Numbered from the stretch's first letter, positions 26,142-35,048 are shown. The stretch: DNA of 42,471 bases from Chryseobacterium gleum (GCA_945902775.1 CAMDMY010000019.1:1-42471); one strand, 5' to 3'. Made by a program: numbers and translations. Notes: generated by a model from the letters alone, not told the origin.

Positions 26142-26540
26142 ACAAGACCGCTATCGCTCATAGACATAAGACCGCTTCGCTCAAAGACTGATGAGTTTTG
26201 GTGTTGCATATAAGTCTAATGTCTACTGTCTAAAAATCTAATGTCTAAAAAGATACTAGACCGCTATCGCTCATAGACATAAGACCGCTGCGCTCAAAGA
26301 CTGATGAGTTAGAGTTTGATTTAAAGATAGAAAGACAAAAAAAATAAGACTGATGAGTTTTGGTATTGCATAAAGTCTAATGTCTAAAAAGATACAAGAC
26401 CGCTATCGCTCATAGACATAAGACCGCTTCGCTCAAAGACTGATGAGTTTTGGTGTTGTAAAAAAGTCTAATGTCTACTGTCTAAAAATCTAATGTCTTT
26501 TAGTCTTGAATCAAATGTCTTTCAGTCTTGAATCTAATTT
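26142..26540. repeat. Composite direct-repeat array between the peptidase gene and rpsF
   Basis: The 507-bp gap (26122-26628) is mostly repeat. Copy 1 (26142-26246) and copy 4 (26394-26498) align without gaps at an offset of 252 bp over 105 bases with three mismatches that I can count. Copy 2 (26258-26310) keeps the first 53 bases with one change (T to G at 26290). Copy 3 (26346-26395) keeps only the second part. The first part is a doubled module: AGACCGCTATCGCTCATAGA, then AGACCGCTTCGCTCAAAGAC, then TGATGAGTT. The second part is a run of TCTAATG/TCTACTG/TCTAAAAA words. GTCTTGAATC words finish the array near 26535. Its GC-richer first module differs from the surrounding sequence. No ORF spans it. 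Confidence 0.9.
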
Positions 26541-26585
26541 TTTAAAATAAATCCAACGAAAATAAGGATTGTAAGAAAAATTCTC

Positions 26586-26593
26586 TATCTTTG
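26586..26593 (+). promoter_or_regulatory. -7 promoter box of the rpsF-rpsR-rplI operon
   Basis: TATCTTTG followed by CA, 36 bp before the rpsF ATG. The nearest TTG (26569-26571) is only 14 bases upstream, so the -33 element is uncertain. Confidence 0.6.
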
Positions 26594-26628
26594 CACTCTT
26601 AAAAATTATCAATTAATTAATAATACTT

Positions 26629-26985
26629 ATGAATTCTTACGAAACTGTTTTCATTTTAACTCCCGTTTTGTCTGACGATCAGACAAAGGAAGCAGTGCAA
26701 AAATTCGAAGCTGAAGTTAACTCATTAGGTGGAAAAGTTAAGCACACAGAACATTGGGGATTACGTAAATTAGCGTATCCAATCCAAAAAAAATCAACTG
26801 GATTCTACTTCTTGTTAGAATTTGAAGGTGAAGGAAACATCGTTGCCGATTTAGAACTTACTTTCAAACGTGACGAACGTGTAATGCGTTTCTTAACAAC
26901 AAGAATGGATAAAGATCACTTAGAATACTCTGTTAAACGTAGAGCGAAAATGGGTGATAAAAAATCAGCTTCAGTTGAAGCTTAA
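26629..26985 (+). CDS. rpsF: 30S ribosomal protein S6
   Basis: Small-subunit protein that pairs with S18 on the platform. 118 aa. N-terminal [15 protein letters not shown], central [20 protein letters not shown] and [17 protein letters not shown] are diagnostic. First gene of a three-gene ribosomal operon; 24 bp to rpsR. As is usual for Bacteroidota ribosomal genes, the leader is A-rich without a Shine-Dalgarno sequence. Confidence 0.98.
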   Translation: MNSYETVFILTPVLSDDQTKEAVQKFEAEVNSLGGKVKHTEHWGLRKLAYPIQKKSTGFYFLLEFEGEGNIVADLELTFKRDERVMRFLTTRMDKDHLEYSVKRRAKMGDKKSASVEA

Positions 26986-27009
26986 TATTAACATTTAAAA
27001 CAAAGCACA

Positions 27010-27273
27010 ATGGCTCAAAATGATGTTCGTTATTTGACTCCTATCGCGATAGAGATCAGAAAAGATAAATACTGCCGTTTCAAAAAAAGCGGAATTAAAT
27101 TCATCGATTACAAAGATGGAAGCTACTTATTAAAGTTAATTAACGAACAAGGTAAAATTTTACCTCGTCGTTTAACTGGAACTTCTGCGAAATATCAGAA
27201 AAGAGTAGGTCAAGCAGTGAAACGTGCTCGTCACATTGCTATCCTTCCTTACGTTGCAGATATGTTGAAATAA
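27010..27273 (+). CDS. rpsR: 30S ribosomal protein S18
   Basis: Binds S6 and 16S rRNA on the platform. 87 aa. [17 protein letters not shown] near the N-terminus and [20 protein letters not shown] followed by [11 protein letters not shown] at the C-terminus are typical. Middle gene of the operon with 33 bp to rplI; the cysteine in KYCRF is single, so no zinc site. Confidence 0.98.
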   Translation: MAQNDVRYLTPIAIEIRKDKYCRFKKSGIKFIDYKDGSYLLKLINEQGKILPRRLTGTSAKYQKRVGQAVKRARHIAILPYVADMLK

Positions 27274-27306
27274 GACGATTGTTAAACAGGAAAAATATTT
27301 AAAAAA

Positions 27307-27753
27307 ATGGAAGTAATTCTTAAAAAAAACGTAGACAAACTTGGTTACAAGGATGAAGTAGTTACGGTAAAACCTGGTTACGGTCGTAATTTCTTAATCC
27401 CTCAAGGATATGCTTTATTAGCTACATCATCTGCTATAAAAGCGCATACAGAAACTATGAAACAACGTGCTCACAAAGAAACTAAGATTTTAGCTGAAGC
27501 GGAAGCATTAGCTGCTAAATTGGTTGATGTAACGTTAACTATCGGTACTAAAGCTGGTGAAAATGGTAAAATCTTTGGATCTGTTAATACAGTTCAAATT
27601 TCTGAAGCATTGAAAGCATTAGGTTTTGATATAGATCGTAAATCTTTAAAAATCAAAAATGAGCCAATCAAAGAAGTTGGTTCTTATGAAGTTGAGGCTA
27701 ACCTTCACAAAGGGGTTAAACCAACTTTCAAATTTGATGTTGTAGGTGAGTAA
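27307..27753 (+). CDS. rplI: 50S ribosomal protein L9
   Basis: Large-subunit protein anchored near the L1 stalk. 148 aa. The N-terminal rRNA-binding domain has EVILKKNVDKLGYKDEVV and VKPGYGRNFLIPQGYA, followed by the connecting helix (about 42-75) and the C-terminal domain (IGTKAGENGKIFGSVNTVQI). Last gene of the operon, closed by a strong terminator. Confidence 0.98.
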   Translation: MEVILKKNVDKLGYKDEVVTVKPGYGRNFLIPQGYALLATSSAIKAHTETMKQRAHKETKILAEAEALAAKLVDVTLTIGTKAGENGKIFGSVNTVQISEALKALGFDIDRKSLKIKNEPIKEVGSYEVEANLHKGVKPTFKFDVVGE

Positions 27754-27775
27754 TCATCTTTAAAATTATATTTAA

Positions 27776-27807
27776 ATGCCTGCTTTTATAAGCGGGCATT
27801 TTTTTTG
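27776..27807 (+). terminator. Rho-independent terminator of the rpsF operon
   Basis: ATGCCTGCTT (27776-27785) pairs with AAGCGGGCAT (27790-27799) with one G-U pair and a TTAT loop; a run of T's follows. Confidence 0.92.
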
Positions 27808-27892
27808 TTTTAACTTTACTTAATTCGTTTTATTATGTATCTGAATTACACAATGTTTTAGAGTTTTGAATCAAAATAGTTATCTTTACTAA

Positions 27893-28990
27893 ATGAAATA
27901 TCTAGAGTTGCTACTTGTCTGTTTCTTGTTTTTTTCTTGTTCATCTAATGAAGATAGTATTGAAGTTGATAATCAAGATTCCGAAATAAGGTATGCGAAA
28001 AATTTAGAAATTCGTCACAAAGGAAATGATATACTAATACATATATTAAGTCCTGAAAATCAAAAAATTGAAAAAAGATATTTTCTTCGAAAGAACCAAA
28101 AATCAATAACTCCTAAAGGTTATACTTTATTAAATCAACCTATAAAATCAATTGTTGCTTTGTCAAGTACTCAAATAGGGATGCTTCAAAAATTGAAATC
28201 AACTTCTTTAGTTGTAGGTATTTCTAATCATTTATATGTGCATGATCCAGTTATATTAACTAAATATAATGAGGGTAAAGTTATCGAAATGGGTGATGAG
28301 AGTTCTATTCCTGTTGAATCTATAATTGCCTCAAAAGCTCAAGTGTTAATGTATAGCGGTTTCGGGAAATCATTTCCGCATGAAGACCAATTGGAAAAAT
28401 TTGGAACGAATTGTATTGTAAATTACGATTGGAAGGAAGTTCATCCATTAGGAAAAGCGGAATGGATTAAATTATTTGGTTGCCTTGTTGGTAAAGAGAA
28501 AGAAGCAAATTTGTATTTCAAAAAAATTGAAAACGAATACAAAAAATTGAAGAAATTGGCTTTGAAAGCTCGAACAAAAGCATCTGTTTTTAGTGGGAAT
28601 CTATTAGGGGATGTATGGTTTTCTCCAGCTGGTGAAAGTTACAATGCAATTTTATTTAAAGATGCGCAAAGTGAGTATGTATATGAAAATTCTAAAGGAA
28701 CTGGAAGTATAGAAAAAAGCTTTGAGCAAACATTAGTAGACAATAAATCAACAGATTATTGGTTTAATCCAGGAGTGGTATCTAAAAAGGAGTTACTTGA
28801 ATTTCAACCAAAGTTTATTCATTTTAAAGCGGTTAAATTGAATAAAGTATTTAGTTATTCTTATTCTGGAAATGAGTTTTGGGAAAGAAGTTGCATAGAG
28901 CCCCACCATGTTTTGTCTGATTTAATCCAAATTTTACATCCAGAACTAGGTATCAAAAAGAAATACTATTTTTATAGAAAATTAAATTGA
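27893..28990 (+). CDS. ABC transporter substrate-binding lipoprotein (BtuF/FepB-like)
   Basis: Periplasmic receptor for an iron-chelate, haem or cobalamin importer. 365 aa. The signal sequence ends in a lipobox-like FFSC with Cys16 as lipidation site. The class-III binding-protein fold is seen in the first lobe (SIVALSSTQIGMLQKLKS, VVGISN), the long connecting helix (about 195-225, ENEYKKLKKLALKARTK) and the second lobe (SPAGESYNAILFKDA). It is the first gene of a three-gene operon, one base before the permease. No TonB receptor, riboswitch or enzyme gene nearby indicates the ligand. A TATCTTTA box at 27881 lies only 4 bp from the ATG, so the promoter is unresolved. Confidence 0.88.
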   Translation: MKYLELLLVCFLFFSCSSNEDSIEVDNQDSEIRYAKNLEIRHKGNDILIHILSPENQKIEKRYFLRKNQKSITPKGYTLLNQPIKSIVALSSTQIGMLQKLKSTSLVVGISNHLYVHDPVILTKYNEGKVIEMGDESSIPVESIIASKAQVLMYSGFGKSFPHEDQLEKFGTNCIVNYDWKEVHPLGKAEWIKLFGCLVGKEKEANLYFKKIENEYKKLKKLALKARTKASVFSGNLLGDVWFSPAGESYNAILFKDAQSEYVYENSKGTGSIEKSFEQTLVDNKSTDYWFNPGVVSKKELLEFQPKFIHFKAVKLNKVFSYSYSGNEFWERSCIEPHHVLSDLIQILHPELGIKKKYYFYRKLN

Positions 28991-28991
28991 A

Positions 28992-29984
28992 GTGAGTAGT
29001 AAAAATAAAATTCTTTTTTTTAGCTTATTTTTATTATTACCGATTGTTTCGATCGTACATCTTTTTGTGGGTGAAATAAATCTTACTTTTTCTGATTTTT
29101 ACAATTCACTTTTCAAATTTAAAAGTTCGAATACAAATCACATCATTTTTCAAGAATTTAGAATACCCCGTTTGATAATGGGTATTATTGCTGGAAGTGG
29201 ATTATCAATTGCAGGTTTGCTAATGCAGACAATGTTTAATAATCCTCTGGCAGGACCATATGTTTTAGGAATTAATTCGGGTTCAAGTTTATTTGTTGCT
29301 TTTAGTATAATGACTGGAATTCCATTTTTAACTTCCGATATAGGGACAATTTCAAGTGCTTTAATAGGCGCATTTATATTTGGGTTAATCATTTTATCTT
29401 TTTCCTTTGTTGTTCGATCTCATGTTTCATTATTATTGATTGGTATTATGTTAGGTAGTTTTACAAGTGCTTTTGTTTCTATTCTTCAATCAATGAGTGA
29501 TGCTAGTCAGTTGAAATTATTTACAATGTGGGCGATGGGATCACTTCAGCAAGTAGAAATGGCTCAAATTCCATTAATACTTACATTTTTTATAATTGGG
29601 GTAATTGCAAGTTTATTTGTGATTAAGCCTTTAAACGCATTGATATTAGGAGAGACTCAAGCGTTGATGCTAGGAATTCATATTAAATATATTCGCTTAG
29701 TTTTAATTATAATTACAGCAATTTTGACAGGAGTCATAACTGCATATTGTGGACCAATAGCGTTTGTTGGACTAGCTGTCCCGAATTTAGTAAAACTGTT
29801 ATTTAAAACTCAATCACATGGTGTATTGTTATTTGGTTGTTTTTTAATCGGTAGTTTGTTTTTATTGCTTTGTGATATTTCAGTTCAGTTGTTAGAAAGC
29901 ACAGTCCATATACCAATAAATGCTTTGACTTCAATAATAGGTGCTCCGTTTGTTATTGTAATTGTATTAAAAAGATTAGCATGA
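28992..29984 (+). CDS. FecCD-family ABC importer permease
   Basis: Inner-membrane channel subunit for the same importer, 330 aa with about ten hydrophobic segments. Family signatures are FQEFRIPRLIMGIIAGSGLSIAGLLMQTMF split across the first helices, NPLAGPYVLGINSGSS, and the EAA-like loop AYCGPIAFVGLAVPNLVK. The start is GTG at 28992, one base after the previous stop, and the gene overlaps the ATPase gene by four bases (ATGA), indicating translational coupling. Confidence 0.93.
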   Translation: MSSKNKILFFSLFLLLPIVSIVHLFVGEINLTFSDFYNSLFKFKSSNTNHIIFQEFRIPRLIMGIIAGSGLSIAGLLMQTMFNNPLAGPYVLGINSGSSLFVAFSIMTGIPFLTSDIGTISSALIGAFIFGLIILSFSFVVRSHVSLLLIGIMLGSFTSAFVSILQSMSDASQLKLFTMWAMGSLQQVEMAQIPLILTFFIIGVIASLFVIKPLNALILGETQALMLGIHIKYIRLVLIIITAILTGVITAYCGPIAFVGLAVPNLVKLLFKTQSHGVLLFGCFLIGSLFLLLCDISVQLLESTVHIPINALTSIIGAPFVIVIVLKRLA

Positions 29985-30688
29985 TAAGTTTAAAGGAGTT
30001 AGCTATAGGTTATAAAACGACCTTATTTTCTATTGAGAATATTCTTTTAAAGAAAGGAGAAGTATATGCTCTAATCGGTTCTAATGGGGCAGGTAAAACG
30101 ACCTTATTACAATCTATAATTGGAGTTGTTTCACCATTGAAAGGTTTGGTTGAAATTAATAATAGGTCTATTTCTACTTTTGATCGGATGGAAAAAGCTA
30201 AAACAATTTCTTTTGTAGGTTCTAAGTTTGATGGCGTTGATTTTCTGAGGGTTAGAGAGTATGTAAATCTAGGCCGCTCACCATACACAAATGCTTTTGG
30301 TAGATTAGTTGATAAAGATTATTTAATTGTATCTGAAGCAATTAAATTGCTTCAGATTGAATATTTGGAACCTAAATTTACTACTGAGTTAAGTGATGGA
30401 GAACGTCAATTAACGGCTATAGCTAGAGCAATTGCTCAGCAAACAGGTATTATTATTTTGGATGAGCCAACTGCTTTTTTAGATTACGCAAATCGAAAGA
30501 AAGTAATGGTTTTGATGAAAAAAATAGCTACAGAACTAAATAAATGCATTATTGTTTCTTCACATGATTTAGAATTGTGTTTAGAATCGGAGGTAGAGCT
30601 ATTGGTTGTCAATAAAGAGTTGAAAAAATTAGAATTACACCATTCTAATACAATCACGAAAGAACATTTGATTGAAATTGGGTTTTGA
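29981..30688 (+). CDS. ABC importer ATP-binding protein (FecE/BtuD-like)
   Basis: Nucleotide-binding subunit of the preceding importer, 235 aa. Walker A GSNGAGKTT (about 33-41), signature LSDGERQLTAIARA in place of the common LSGGQ, Walker B IIILDEPTAFLDY and the switch histidine in SSHD. LSDGE is a frequent variant in FecE-type ATPases. It starts within the last codons of the permease gene. No terminator is visible after it, and the following gene has its own promoter. Confidence 0.93.
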   Translation: MISLKELAIGYKTTLFSIENILLKKGEVYALIGSNGAGKTTLLQSIIGVVSPLKGLVEINNRSISTFDRMEKAKTISFVGSKFDGVDFLRVREYVNLGRSPYTNAFGRLVDKDYLIVSEAIKLLQIEYLEPKFTTELSDGERQLTAIARAIAQQTGIIILDEPTAFLDYANRKKVMVLMKKIATELNKCIIVSSHDLELCLESEVELLVVNKELKKLELHHSNTITKEHLIEIGF

Positions 30689-30713
30689 TATGAAGTTTTA
30701 ATTACTAACTTTG
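30684..30713 (+). promoter_or_regulatory. Promoter of the band-7 gene
   Basis: TTTG (30684-30687), 18 bases, then TAACTTTG (30706-30713), 22 bp before the ATG. The -33 box overlaps the stop codon region of the ABC ATPase gene. One of the best promoter matches in the window. Confidence 0.7.
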
Positions 30714-30735
30714 AACAACTTAATTTTTATACATC

Positions 30736-31671
30736 ATGAATTTACCTTTTATTATTATCATTTTAGTTGTACTAATTTTAGTTGCATCTTTTATAACAGT
30801 CAACCAAGGAACGATTGCAGTTATGACTATTTTTGGGAAGTATAGTCGAATATTAAGTCCTGGATTAAGTTTGCGAATTCCATTAATTGAAAAAGTTGAA
30901 AAACGTGTTTCAATACAAAATCGCGCTTTAGAGATGGAGTTTCAGGCAATTACTCAAGATCAAGCAAATGTGTATTTTAAAGCGATGTTGGTTTATTCGG
31001 TTTTAAATGCAAATGAAGACACAATTAAAAATGTCGCTTTTAAATTTGTAAATGATCAGAATTTTAGTCAAGCATTAATACGTACGATTGAAGGTTCTGT
31101 TCGTGGTTTTGTTGCAACTAAAAAACAAGCAGAAATTTTATTATTGAGAAGTGAAATTGTAAATGATGTAAAAGAAACCATAGACAATACTTTAGAAAGT
31201 TGGGGGTTTCATTTGATTGATTTACAGTTGAATGACATTACTTTTGACGAAGAAATTACGACTTCAATGGCAAAAGTTGTTGCTTCTAATAATTTAAAAG
31301 CTGCTGCTGAAAATGAAGGTCAAGCTTTATTAATTACCAGAACTAAAGCAGCGGAAGCGGAAGGGAATAGTATTAAGATTGCAGCAACTGCAGAACGTGA
31401 AGCTTCTCAATTAAAAGGTCAAGGTATTGCTTTGTTTCGTGAAGAAGTAGCTAAAGGAATGAGTGAAGCGGCAATTAAAATGCGTGAAGCTAATTTAGAT
31501 ACATCTTTGATTTTGTTTTCAATGTGGACTGAATCTGTTAAAGAATTTGCTGAAAAAGGAAAAGGAAATGTTATTTTCTTAGACGGTTCAACAGATGGAA
31601 TGCAAAATACAATGCATAAAATTATGGCCATGGATCAATTGAAAACAATTGAGAAAAGTAAAAAAGATTAA
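30736..31671 (+). CDS. SPFH/band-7 membrane protein (stomatin/QmcA-like)
   Basis: Membrane-anchored scaffold of the stomatin/prohibitin/flotillin group, 311 aa. A single N-terminal membrane segment (about 3-23, FIIIILVVLILVASFI) is followed by the PHB domain (TVNQGTIAVMTIFGKYSRIL..GLSLRIPLIEKVEKRV) and an Ala/Glu-rich coiled coil (about 190-250, TKAAEAEGNSIKIAATAERE). Such proteins form large oligomeric rings and organise membrane proteases or microdomains. No NfeD partner is next to it, unlike many bacterial slipins. It has its own promoter and converges on the comM gene. Confidence 0.9.
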   Translation: MNLPFIIIILVVLILVASFITVNQGTIAVMTIFGKYSRILSPGLSLRIPLIEKVEKRVSIQNRALEMEFQAITQDQANVYFKAMLVYSVLNANEDTIKNVAFKFVNDQNFSQALIRTIEGSVRGFVATKKQAEILLLRSEIVNDVKETIDNTLESWGFHLIDLQLNDITFDEEITTSMAKVVASNNLKAAAENEGQALLITRTKAAEAEGNSIKIAATAEREASQLKGQGIALFREEVAKGMSEAAIKMREANLDTSLILFSMWTESVKEFAEKGKGNVIFLDGSTDGMQNTMHKIMAMDQLKTIEKSKKD

Positions 31672-31690
31672 AACTATAACGAAATCTGGA

Positions 31691-31713
31691 GGGCGAGGTT
31701 TATTACCCCGCCC
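31691..31713. terminator. Hairpin between the convergent band-7 and comM genes
   Basis: GGGCGAGGT (31691-31699) and ACCCCGCCC (31705-31713) form a GC-rich stem with one A-C mismatch and a 5-base loop. The right arm is inside the last codons of comM. Only a short T-run follows on the plus strand, so termination is likely but not certain. Confidence 0.6.
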
Positions 31714-33241
31714 AATTTTCTCTATCTAAACTTCTAAATTGAATTGCTTCAGCTAAGTGCATCGCTTCAATTTCGTCAGATTTTTCAAGATCAGCTATGG
31801 TTCGTGCTACTTTTAATATTCTATCATAAGCTCTTGCAGATAAACCTAATCTATCCATTGCGTTTCGTAATATTATTCCACCGGCTTCATTGATTTTACA
31901 AAATTTTTGAATGTCTTTACTTTCCATTTGAGCATTACAATGAATCCCTTTTTTTGATTCATACCTTTTTTCTTGAATAAGTCTTGTTTCAATTACTCTT
32001 TTTCTAATTTCTGAACTCCCTTCTCCTGGCTGATGATTTGCTAATTCATCATAACTTACTGGAGTGACTTCAACATGTAAATCAATTCTATCTAGAAGTG
32101 GTCCAGAGATACGATTTAAATATTTCTGAACAATTCCTGGCCCACAAACACATTCTTTATCAGGATGGTTATAATACCCACACGGACAAGGATTCATAGC
32201 TGCAATTAACATAAAACCTGCAGGGAATTCGACTGAAAATCTAGCTCTAGAAATGGTAACGTTTCTATCTTCAAGAGGTTGTCGCATAACTTCTAAAACA
32301 GTTCGCTTGTATTCTGGTAATTCATCTAAAAATAAAACTCCATTGTGAGCTAATGAAATTTCACCTGGTTGAGGATAACTTCCTCCACCGACCAAAGCAA
32401 CATCTGAAATTGTGTGGTGCGGTTTTCTAAAAGGACGTTGAGTTATTAGTCCCACATCTTTTCCTGTTTTTCCTGCGACACTATGAATTTTAGTTGTTTC
32501 TAAAGATTCTTCAAGCGTCATGGGTGGTAAAACTGTAGGCAATCTTTTGGCTAACATTGATTTACCTGATCCAGGAGGGCCGACTAGAATTACATTATGT
32601 CCGCCTGAAGCCGCTATTTCAAATGCTCTTTTTATATTTTGTTGACCTTTAACATCTTTGAAATCAACGTCGAATTCGTTTAATTTTTGTTTAAATTCTT
32701 TTTCAATATCAACGAATGTAGGAGAAACATCGGTTTTATGATTTAAAAAGTTGACAACTTCTTTTAAGGAAGTCATTCCGTAAATGGATAATCCTTCAAC
32801 TACAGCCGCTTCTATGGCATTTTCTTTAGGTAAAATAATTCCCTTAAATCCTTCTTTTTTAGCCTGAATAGCAATGGGTAAAATACCTTTTAAAGGATTT
32901 AGTGTTCCGTCTAAAGAAAGTTCTCCAAGAATGATATAATCTTCCAGTCTATCTATTAATACTTGTTCACTTGCTGCTAAAATCCCGATAGCGATAGGTA
33001 AATCGAAAGTTGATCCTTCTTTTCGAATATCAGCAGGGGCCATGTTGACGGTGATTTCTTTTCCTGGAAATTTTAACTCATTGTTTTTGAAAGCTGCTTT
33101 AATTCGTTGTTGACTTTCCTTGACTGCACTATCAGGTAATCCAACTAATAAAAAGTTAACACCATTTCCAATATTAACTTCAACTGTGATGGTTGTAGCA
33201 TCGATCCCGAAAACCGCACTACCATAGGTTTTTACAAACAT
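31703..33241 (-). CDS. comM: ComM/YifB-family AAA ATPase (Mg-chelatase-like)
   Basis: Hexameric helicase-like ATPase implicated in branch migration during integration of transforming DNA. 512 aa, typical length. An N-terminal Lon-protease-like (S5) domain ([18 protein letters not shown], 33-50) precedes the AAA core with Walker A GPPGSGKS (221-228), Walker [12 protein letters not shown] and a sensor in [11 protein letters not shown]. The loop C-P-C-G-(8)-C-x-C looks like a small metal site. The C-terminal Mg-chelatase lid has [20 protein letters not shown]. It is widely conserved in bacteria not known to be competent. Confidence 0.93.
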   Translation of the reverse strand: MFVKTYGSAVFGIDATTITVEVNIGNGVNFLLVGLPDSAVKESQQRIKAAFKNNELKFPGKEITVNMAPADIRKEGSTFDLPIAIGILAASEQVLIDRLEDYIILGELSLDGTLNPLKGILPIAIQAKKEGFKGIILPKENAIEAAVVEGLSIYGMTSLKEVVNFLNHKTDVSPTFVDIEKEFKQKLNEFDVDFKDVKGQQNIKRAFEIAASGGHNVILVGPPGSGKSMLAKRLPTVLPPMTLEESLETTKIHSVAGKTGKDVGLITQRPFRKPHHTISDVALVGGGSYPQPGEISLAHNGVLFLDELPEYKRTVLEVMRQPLEDRNVTISRARFSVEFPAGFMLIAAMNPCPCGYYNHPDKECVCGPGIVQKYLNRISGPLLDRIDLHVEVTPVSYDELANHQPGEGSSEIRKRVIETRLIQEKRYESKKGIHCNAQMESKDIQKFCKINEAGGIILRNAMDRLGLSARAYDRILKVARTIADLEKSDEIEAMHLAEAIQFRSLDRENWAG

Positions 33242-33409
33242 TTATAAAGTATTTTTTAAGTTTACTTTATTGAATTTAGTCAAATAGTTGAGATATAACA
33301 AGTTAAAAACCTTTTTTTTAAAATTATTTAATTGTGTTATTATTGTTAATAAATAAACATATTTTACTTTTTTTGTTCATTTATTTTATTTTTTTCCCTT
33401 ATTTTTTGT

Positions 33410-33417
33410 TAGCTTTG
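33410..33417 (+). promoter_or_regulatory. -7 promoter box of the OmpA-family gene
   Basis: TAGCTTTG, an exact TAnnTTTG match, 24 bp before the ATG at 33442, at the end of a very T-rich 200-bp gap. No -33 TTTG at the usual spacing. Confidence 0.5.
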
Positions 33418-33441
33418 TTATCTAAATAATTATTAATCAAT

Positions 33442-34938
33442 ATGAATAAAATATATACGCTTTTCTACATACTAATTTTAACTTCCTTTAATTTATTTTC
33501 ACAAGGTTGGATTACATCAGTGCCTATAAAATTAAAAGAACAAGTAAATTCAATTTACAATGATGTTTCTCCTCTTTTTTATGTTGATAGTACTACTTTG
33601 TATTTTACTAGAAGTGCAGATGGAAATCAATATAAAGGATATTTCAATCAAGATATTTGGATGTCAAAGCAAGAGAAAATAGGTGTTTGGACTGAAGCTA
33701 TACCTGTAAAAGAATTAAATAATCCATATAACAATTCTGTTTTAGGGTTTAATATGAAAGGTGATAAAGTCTATTTATTGGATTCATATAATAAAAAAAA
33801 TTATATAGATGGTATAGCAATTTCAGAGAAAGTAGACGGTAAATGGTCTGCTCCGAAACATTCAGCAATTGAAGGTTTGAAAATTGAAGAAGACTTTTGT
33901 GGATTTACGATTAATAAGGAAGAAAATGTGTTGTTAATGTCATATAAAGGGCCTTTAACATTAGGGCAGGAAGATTTGTATGTTAGTTTTAAGCAAGAAA
34001 AAGACAATTGGTCAGCTCCAATTCATTTAGGTGAAACGATTAATTCTGAAGGCTTTGAGATTAGTCCCTTTTTAACGTACGATTCAGATACTTTGTATTT
34101 TTCAACTGATGGAAGAGGAGGATTTGGGGGTGCAGATATCTTTTTTTCTGTTCGATTAGATGATTCTTGGCAAAATTGGAGTAAACCTAAAAATTTAGGT
34201 GGAATGATTAATTCAAAAGGATTTGATGCTTATTTACATTCTATCGGAAATCGTGTTTTTTGGTGTTCAGATAAAGATATAGCTGGGAATGAAGATATTT
34301 ATTATGTTCAAAAAGTAAAACCTCCAAAATTGAAAGCAGATGTTAAGGAAACGAAAGCTATTTCTGTTTTCAAGGGTACAGATGGTAAAGTGACTATTTC
34401 TGTGGAAGGTGGGGTTCAACCTTATACTTATAAATGGTCAAATGGCTCCACTGAAAAAGAATTAGTAAATGTTCCAGATGGAGAATATACGGTAGTAGTA
34501 ACAGATGCGGTAGATCAAGAGATTACTTTAAAAGCAGTCGTATCAACACCTAAATTGGATGTTGGAAAAAACATAGCCGTTTTCTTTGATCCGCCTGTAG
34601 TATTGTATTATGGATTAGAAAAGGCCGACTTAACAGAGGAAAGTGAAAAATCTTTAGACCGTGTTATTTCTGTTTTAAATAGTAATCCTGACGTGAAATT
34701 AGAAGTTAGATCATATACAGATTGTAGCGGAGATTTTAATTACAACATGGAATTATCAAAATTAAGAGCCGCAACAACTGTTAACTATTTACAAAGTAGA
34801 ATTGTAAATCCTGATAGAATTAACGGAAATGGATTTGGTGAAACAATGTTAGTTGTAAAATGTAATTGTGATAAAGATGAATGCACAGAAGAGAATCACA
34901 AAAAGAATAGAAGAACAGAATTTGTTATCCTAAAGTAA
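33442..34938 (+). CDS. OmpA-family lipid-anchoring/peptidoglycan-binding protein with PD40 propeller and SprB-type repeat
   Basis: Exported envelope protein, 498 aa, with signal peptide (about 1-19, FNLFSQ). Residues about 25-290 carry WD40-like (PD40) propeller repeats, shown by recurring LYFTRSADG, LYFSTDGRGGFGGADIFFS and VFWCSDKDIAGNEDIYYV. A single SprB/Ig-like repeat follows (about 305-365: GKVTISVEGGVQPYTYKWSN then LVNVPDGEYTVVVTDA). The C-terminal OmpA domain (about 385-498) includes LEVRSYTDCSG, NMELSKLRAATTV and the ending KNRRTEFVIL, with a Cys-rich loop CNCDKDEC before it. OmpA domains bind peptidoglycan, and PD40-OmpA proteins in this phylum are often linked with gliding or T9SS machinery. 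Monocistronic. Confidence 0.88.
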   Translation: MNKIYTLFYILILTSFNLFSQGWITSVPIKLKEQVNSIYNDVSPLFYVDSTTLYFTRSADGNQYKGYFNQDIWMSKQEKIGVWTEAIPVKELNNPYNNSVLGFNMKGDKVYLLDSYNKKNYIDGIAISEKVDGKWSAPKHSAIEGLKIEEDFCGFTINKEENVLLMSYKGPLTLGQEDLYVSFKQEKDNWSAPIHLGETINSEGFEISPFLTYDSDTLYFSTDGRGGFGGADIFFSVRLDDSWQNWSKPKNLGGMINSKGFDAYLHSIGNRVFWCSDKDIAGNEDIYYVQKVKPPKLKADVKETKAISVFKGTDGKVTISVEGGVQPYTYKWSNGSTEKELVNVPDGEYTVVVTDAVDQEITLKAVVSTPKLDVGKNIAVFFDPPVVLYYGLEKADLTEESEKSLDRVISVLNSNPDVKLEVRSYTDCSGDFNYNMELSKLRAATTVNYLQSRIVNPDRINGNGFGETMLVVKCNCDKDECTEENHKKNRRTEFVILK

Positions 34939-34949
34939 TTTTCGAAGGA

Positions 34950-35005
34950 TGTTTTTATTTTTAGTAGGCGTAAGGCATGCCTTACGCCTACTAAAAATAA
35001 AAACA
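34950..35005. repeat. Perfect 56-bp palindrome
   Basis: Each 28-base arm is the exact reverse complement of the other, with no spacer; the centre is between 34977 and 34978 in GGCATGCC. Outer parts of the arms are T-rich then A-rich (TGTTTTTATTTTTAG on the left), so it has the form of a two-way Rho-independent terminator between the OmpA-family gene and rpmH. A half copy of a related element opens the window. Confidence 0.95.
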
Positions 35006-35011
35006 AATACC

Positions 35012-35048
35012 AATTAAAAAAACCGATACTCTAAAAGAATATCGGTTT
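35012..35048 (-). terminator. Rho-independent terminator of rpmH
   Basis: On the minus strand AAACCGATA (35048-35040) pairs with TATCGGTTT (35028-35020) around an 11-base loop and runs into a T tract (A's at 35016-35022 on the plus strand). Confidence 0.88.

Noticed and set aside
26142-26498. CRISPR array
   Set aside because: Repeat units are long (about 105 bp), spacers are not uniform, units contain internal duplications, and there are no cas genes in the window.
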